NCBI GenBank assembly: GCA_018302205.1
Contig: JAGVZZ010000018.1
Location: forward strand, 1 to 34,035
Length of the DNA stretch: 34,035 bases
Source of the DNA: Candidatus Woesearchaeota archaeon
GTDB lineage: Archaea > Nanobdellota > Nanobdellia > SCGC-AAA011-G17 > GW2011-AR17
Direction of reading: 5' to 3'
Translations under genes and position numbers: made by a program
Part shown: positions 31,371 to 34,035 of the stretch, piece after piece
Numbering within the stretch: the first letter of the stretch is position 1
Layout: each line of letters starts with the position of its first letter
The notes under the pieces: generated by a model
Databases searched by the model: none
What the model saw: only the letters and a program-made list of their open reading frames with translations
Told to the model about the DNA's origin: nothing

Positions 31371-33476
31371 ATGTTTAATCAAGTAATAGCAATTGTTGGT
31401 GGTCAATGGGGCGATGAAGGTAAAGGTAAAGTAGTAGACTGGGCTGGAAGCTTTGTTGATGTTTCTGCAAGAGCTACTGGCGGAAGCAATGCAGGTCACA
31501 CAATTTATATTGGAAACGAGAAGCATGTTTTCCATTTGATTCCTTCAGCAATAACTTGGGAAAATGTTGATTGTATTCTTGGTAATGGAATGGTTATTGA
31601 TCCTTTTGTGCTTCAAAAAGAAATGGATATTCTTCAAAAGAAAGGTTATTCTTTAAAAAATTTAAATATCTCTGGTCGTGCTCATATAATACTAATTTAT
31701 CATTTATTTATGGATGAATTTCAAGAGAATTCTAAAATGGATAAAAAAATAGGTACCACTAAGACGGGTATAGGACCTAGTTATTCTGATAAATTTAATC
31801 GTATAGGCATAAGAGTGAATGATCTTTTACATAAGGATCTTCTTTCAGATAAAATCTATTTAAACCTCACTGAAAAATTAAAATTATTTAGGACGTTTTT
31901 TTCCGATGATGAAATATTAGACAGAATTAAAAAAGTTCTTTTATCCAACTTAACTTCAAAAAAATTAATTGATAAAGTGAAGGGACTAAACGTATTGGAT
32001 TTAAAATTAATCAGTGAGTTATTCACAGATATTTATTTTAATTTTGGATTGAAATTAAAACCCTATATTATAGACGCCTCAGATAAAATTCATTGTGATT
32101 TATCTAATGGTAAAAGATTGCTTATTGAAGGAGCTCAAGGTTTGCTTTTGGATATAGATCATGGAACTTATCCCTTTGTTACTTCTTCAAATCCATCTGT
32201 TGGAGGATTATATACAGGGTTAGGAATTTCTAAGATTGATGAAACCTTTAGTGTAATTAAAGCTTATGTCACTCGTGTTGGTGCAGGTCCATTCCCTACT
32301 GAATTAAATGATGAAATAGGAGTATATATCCGGGAAAAAGCTTCTGAGTATGGCTCCACTACTGGTCGTCCTAGAAGGTGTGGTTGGCAGGATGCTTTAA
32401 TTCTGAGATTCACTTCAAAAATAAATGGTCCTAAAATAATCGTCACAAGATTGGATATTCTTTCAGGGATAAAAACCTTAAAAATTTGTAATACCTACAA
32501 GTATATTGGCTTCAAGAAATATTTTAATGGTGAGGTTTATTTTAATGGAAAAATTCTAAAAGATTTTCCAGCTGATGCAGAAATTCTTCAATATTGCATC
32601 CCTCATGATTTTATCGAAGTCAATGGTTGGACAGAGGATATTTCTAATTTGAGAGATTATAATTCTTTACCATCTGCTGCAAAAGAATATCTAAAATGTT
32701 TGGAAAATTATGGAAATGTAAATATTGCTGCAATTGGCATAGGTCCAAAGAGAGAGCAAATGATTGTTCTTGAAGGATGGAATTTAGACAAGAATAAATA
32801 TAAGGCTATAATCTATGATCTGGATAATACTTTGGTTGCAACAAATGATTATGTATTTTCTTTATTAAAAACAACAGCTTCTCAAATTAAACAAAACATC
32901 GAATTTGAAATTCCATCTGATGATCTGATAAAACAAGTTTTAAAAAAGAATCTTCCTTTTGAAGAAATATTTGTACAATTATTTCCAAATCCAATTAGCT
33001 ATACTGAAAGTGAACCATTATCAAAGATAATATTATCTAAGTACAGATTATTGGCACAAAACATTCCATATTTATCAATAGAAAATGGCCCTTCAATTTA
33101 TAATCTATTTAATAAAAGAAATATCCTTCAAGGAATAACTACAAATAGAGTTGCAATGGCTGAAGAAAGACTTTCTCAAGCTGGTTATGGTCAGTTTGAT
33201 TTTATTATCGCACCAAAAAAACCTGAAAACAAAAAGCCTAATCCCCAAATAATCTATGATGCTTTAGAAATTATTACCTCCAAGGGAATTGAAAAATCTA
33301 AAGTTTTATCCGTTGGTGACCATACGGATGATTATCTTGCTGCAAAGAGTGCTGGATTAGATTTTGTTGCAATTTTAACAGGTTTTACAACGAAAGAGGA
33401 TTTTATTAGTTTAGGTTTAGAAGAAAAAAAAATTATTTATAACCTTAATCAATTGAATGAAATTATGGAAAAATAA
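31371..33476 (+). CDS. purA: Adenylosuccinate synthetase fused to a HAD-superfamily hydrolase
   Basis: Residues 1 to about 472 are adenylosuccinate synthetase, which joins IMP and aspartate using GTP. Motifs are GQWGDEGKGK (11-20), GGSNAGHT (37-44), GTTKTGIGPSYSDK, EGAQGLLLDIDHGTYPFVTSS, and a C-terminal IGIGPKREQMIVL. Residues about 476-701 are a full HAD domain: motif I DLDNT (D483, D485), a helical cap, motif II ITTNR, motif III lysine in KKPNPQ, and motif IV GDHTDD. This is the set needed for phosphatase activity, so the fused enzyme may act on a nucleotide or sugar phosphate. An AGGAG site precedes ATG 31371. The junction shows no frameshift. The normal enzyme has about 430 residues. Confidence 0.94.
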   Translation: MFNQVIAIVGGQWGDEGKGKVVDWAGSFVDVSARATGGSNAGHTIYIGNEKHVFHLIPSAITWENVDCILGNGMVIDPFVLQKEMDILQKKGYSLKNLNISGRAHIILIYHLFMDEFQENSKMDKKIGTTKTGIGPSYSDKFNRIGIRVNDLLHKDLLSDKIYLNLTEKLKLFRTFFSDDEILDRIKKVLLSNLTSKKLIDKVKGLNVLDLKLISELFTDIYFNFGLKLKPYIIDASDKIHCDLSNGKRLLIEGAQGLLLDIDHGTYPFVTSSNPSVGGLYTGLGISKIDETFSVIKAYVTRVGAGPFPTELNDEIGVYIREKASEYGSTTGRPRRCGWQDALILRFTSKINGPKIIVTRLDILSGIKTLKICNTYKYIGFKKYFNGEVYFNGKILKDFPADAEILQYCIPHDFIEVNGWTEDISNLRDYNSLPSAAKEYLKCLENYGNVNIAAIGIGPKREQMIVLEGWNLDKNKYKAIIYDLDNTLVATNDYVFSLLKTTASQIKQNIEFEIPSDDLIKQVLKKNLPFEEIFVQLFPNPISYTESEPLSKIILSKYRLLAQNIPYLSIENGPSIYNLFNKRNILQGITTNRVAMAEERLSQAGYGQFDFIIAPKKPENKKPNPQIIYDALEIITSKGIEKSKVLSVGDHTDDYLAAKSAGLDFVAILTGFTTKEDFISLGLEEKKIIYNLNQLNEIMEK

Positions 33477-33502
33477 AAAAAACTTTATTATTCAGAATAT
33501 GA

Positions 33503-33886
33503 CTAATCATCAACAATTACTAATCCTAATCTATTAAATAGATCAGTTGCTTCAGCCTGTTCTAGTCTGTATGACCAAACAAATCTTTCTCCAGAATCAT
33601 AAGCATATCTTCCAGAAGAAAAATAATCACTATCAAGTTTACTTTCTATTCCTAAGTCATTTCTAACTTTTTCGGGTGTTGAATCTAAAATTCTAGTGAA
33701 TCCTAATAATCTATAAGTACTCCCCAAATTCTCTGTTTGTTCTTCTAAACGTTTAAGGAGATATGTTAAGGCCCCTGTAAAAGAAGGTGTTGTTCCCTTT
33801 ACATGAAGATGAAAAGTTCTATTTCCGTCAGAAATAGGAATTTCCCTGGTCATTATTATAAGTGTATTGTTGTCTATCCATTTCAT
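33503..33886 (-). CDS. Unknown 127-residue protein with a structured leader
   Basis: The soluble protein begins MKWIDNNTLIIMTREIPISD and has beta-like (TFHLHVKGTTPSFTGALTYL) and helical (LLKRLEEQTENLG) segments, ending LGLVIVDD. I do not recognise a family. A strong AAGGAGG site stands six bases before ATG 33886. Further upstream the transcript region contains the repeated 27-bp box and alternative hairpins (33955-34017), which suggests regulated expression. It is convergent with purA across a 26-base gap. Confidence 0.65.
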   Translation of the reverse strand: MKWIDNNTLIIMTREIPISDGNRTFHLHVKGTTPSFTGALTYLLKRLEEQTENLGSTYRLLGFTRILDSTPEKVRNDLGIESKLDSDYFSSGRYAYDSGERFVWSYRLEQAEATDLFNRLGLVIVDD

Positions 33887-33954
33887 TTATTCCTCCTTCC
33901 TCTTTTACTAAAAAATATTAATCCACTATTAATAAATTTTATTTATCATAAATA

Positions 33955-33991
33955 CCCCACTGCTCTGCGGTGGGGTTCGTAATTAAGCCCC
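33955..33991 (-). promoter_or_regulatory. Two mutually exclusive GC-rich hairpins in a leader
   Basis: Read on the minus strand, GGGG (33991-33988) can pair with CCCC (33975-33972), or the same CCCC with the following AC (33975-33970) can pair with GTGGGG (33960-33955). The two stems share one arm, a layout seen in attenuators and riboswitch expression platforms. No classic terminator T run follows the second hairpin. Confidence 0.4.
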
Positions 33992-34017
33992 GGACATGAC
34001 ATTTGCCCGCGTAGACT
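33991..34017 (-). promoter_or_regulatory. 27-bp dyad box directly after a TATA-like element (copy 2)
   Basis: On the minus strand the box starts AGTCT after TTTATTTATAT and has the arms GGGCA and TGTCC around a 7-base loop. It matches copy 1 at 1324-1350 in 21 of 27 positions, and two of the changes (in the stem) keep base pairing. It lies about 105 bases upstream of the 127-residue gene. Confidence 0.5.
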
Positions 34018-34035
34018 ATATAAATAAATTTTTCT

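Noticed and set aside
1324-34017. The inverted 27-bp boxes as ends of one large transposable element
   Set aside because: The boxes enclose mostly housekeeping genes, no transposase is present, and no target duplications are visible; both boxes sit in promoter-like positions.

Overview
This is an AT-rich archaeal chromosome segment. The evidence is archaeal-type TATA boxes about 25 bp ahead of many starts (often leaderless), archaeal-type Pth2, TruD, TrmB and HTH_10 regulators, a DRG/Obg-type GTPase, an ADP-forming acyl-CoA synthetase, and intron-free tRNA-Ala(CGC) and tRNA-Leu(CAA) genes. The short intergenic spaces, many small unknown proteins and a secreted protein with CGDGxC motifs would suit a reduced-genome (DPANN-like) archaeon, but no rRNA is present to place it.

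Layout. Bases 1-1300: a partial unknown gene, pth2 and an overlapping LAGLIDADG homing endonuclease. 1300-3000: a secreted cysteine-motif protein and a small lipoprotein behind an unusual promoter box. 3000-9050: a DRG-like GTPase, two unknown overlapping genes, a TrmB-type regulator, an MscS-type channel, an unknown gene, a lipoprotein cyclophilin, and a GalE epimerase fused to a cytidylyltransferase-like domain. 9089-9685: decayed coding sequence. 9636-12830: two P-loop nucleotide enzymes (NadR-like and thymidine-kinase-like), adk, small genes, two tRNAs and an HD-domain protein. 13000-18135: a micro-ORF, a degenerate RecA-like protein, then a four-gene MacB-type ABC exporter operon. 18167-23264: PHP phosphoesterase, ferredoxin, small acidic and basic proteins, an agmatinase-family enzyme, a large unknown protein and an HTH_10 regulator. 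23261-28937: membrane protein, acyl-CoA synthetase alpha subunit, a broken beta subunit, an unknown helical protein, an MFS transporter and truD. 28939-33476: the remains of guaB, then purB and purA. 33503-34035: a small unknown gene and its structured leader.

The most unusual part is the purine block. PurA carries a complete C-terminal HAD phosphatase-like domain of about 226 residues. PurB carries a shorter tail that looks like a degenerate HAD domain. Immediately upstream lies a clearly recognisable but dead IMP dehydrogenase. So IMP-to-AMP synthesis is kept, in remodelled form, next to a lost copy of the first GMP step. Other points of note are the GalE-nucleotidyltransferase fusion, a 27-bp box repeated in inverted orientation near both ends of the window, and three regions of gene decay.
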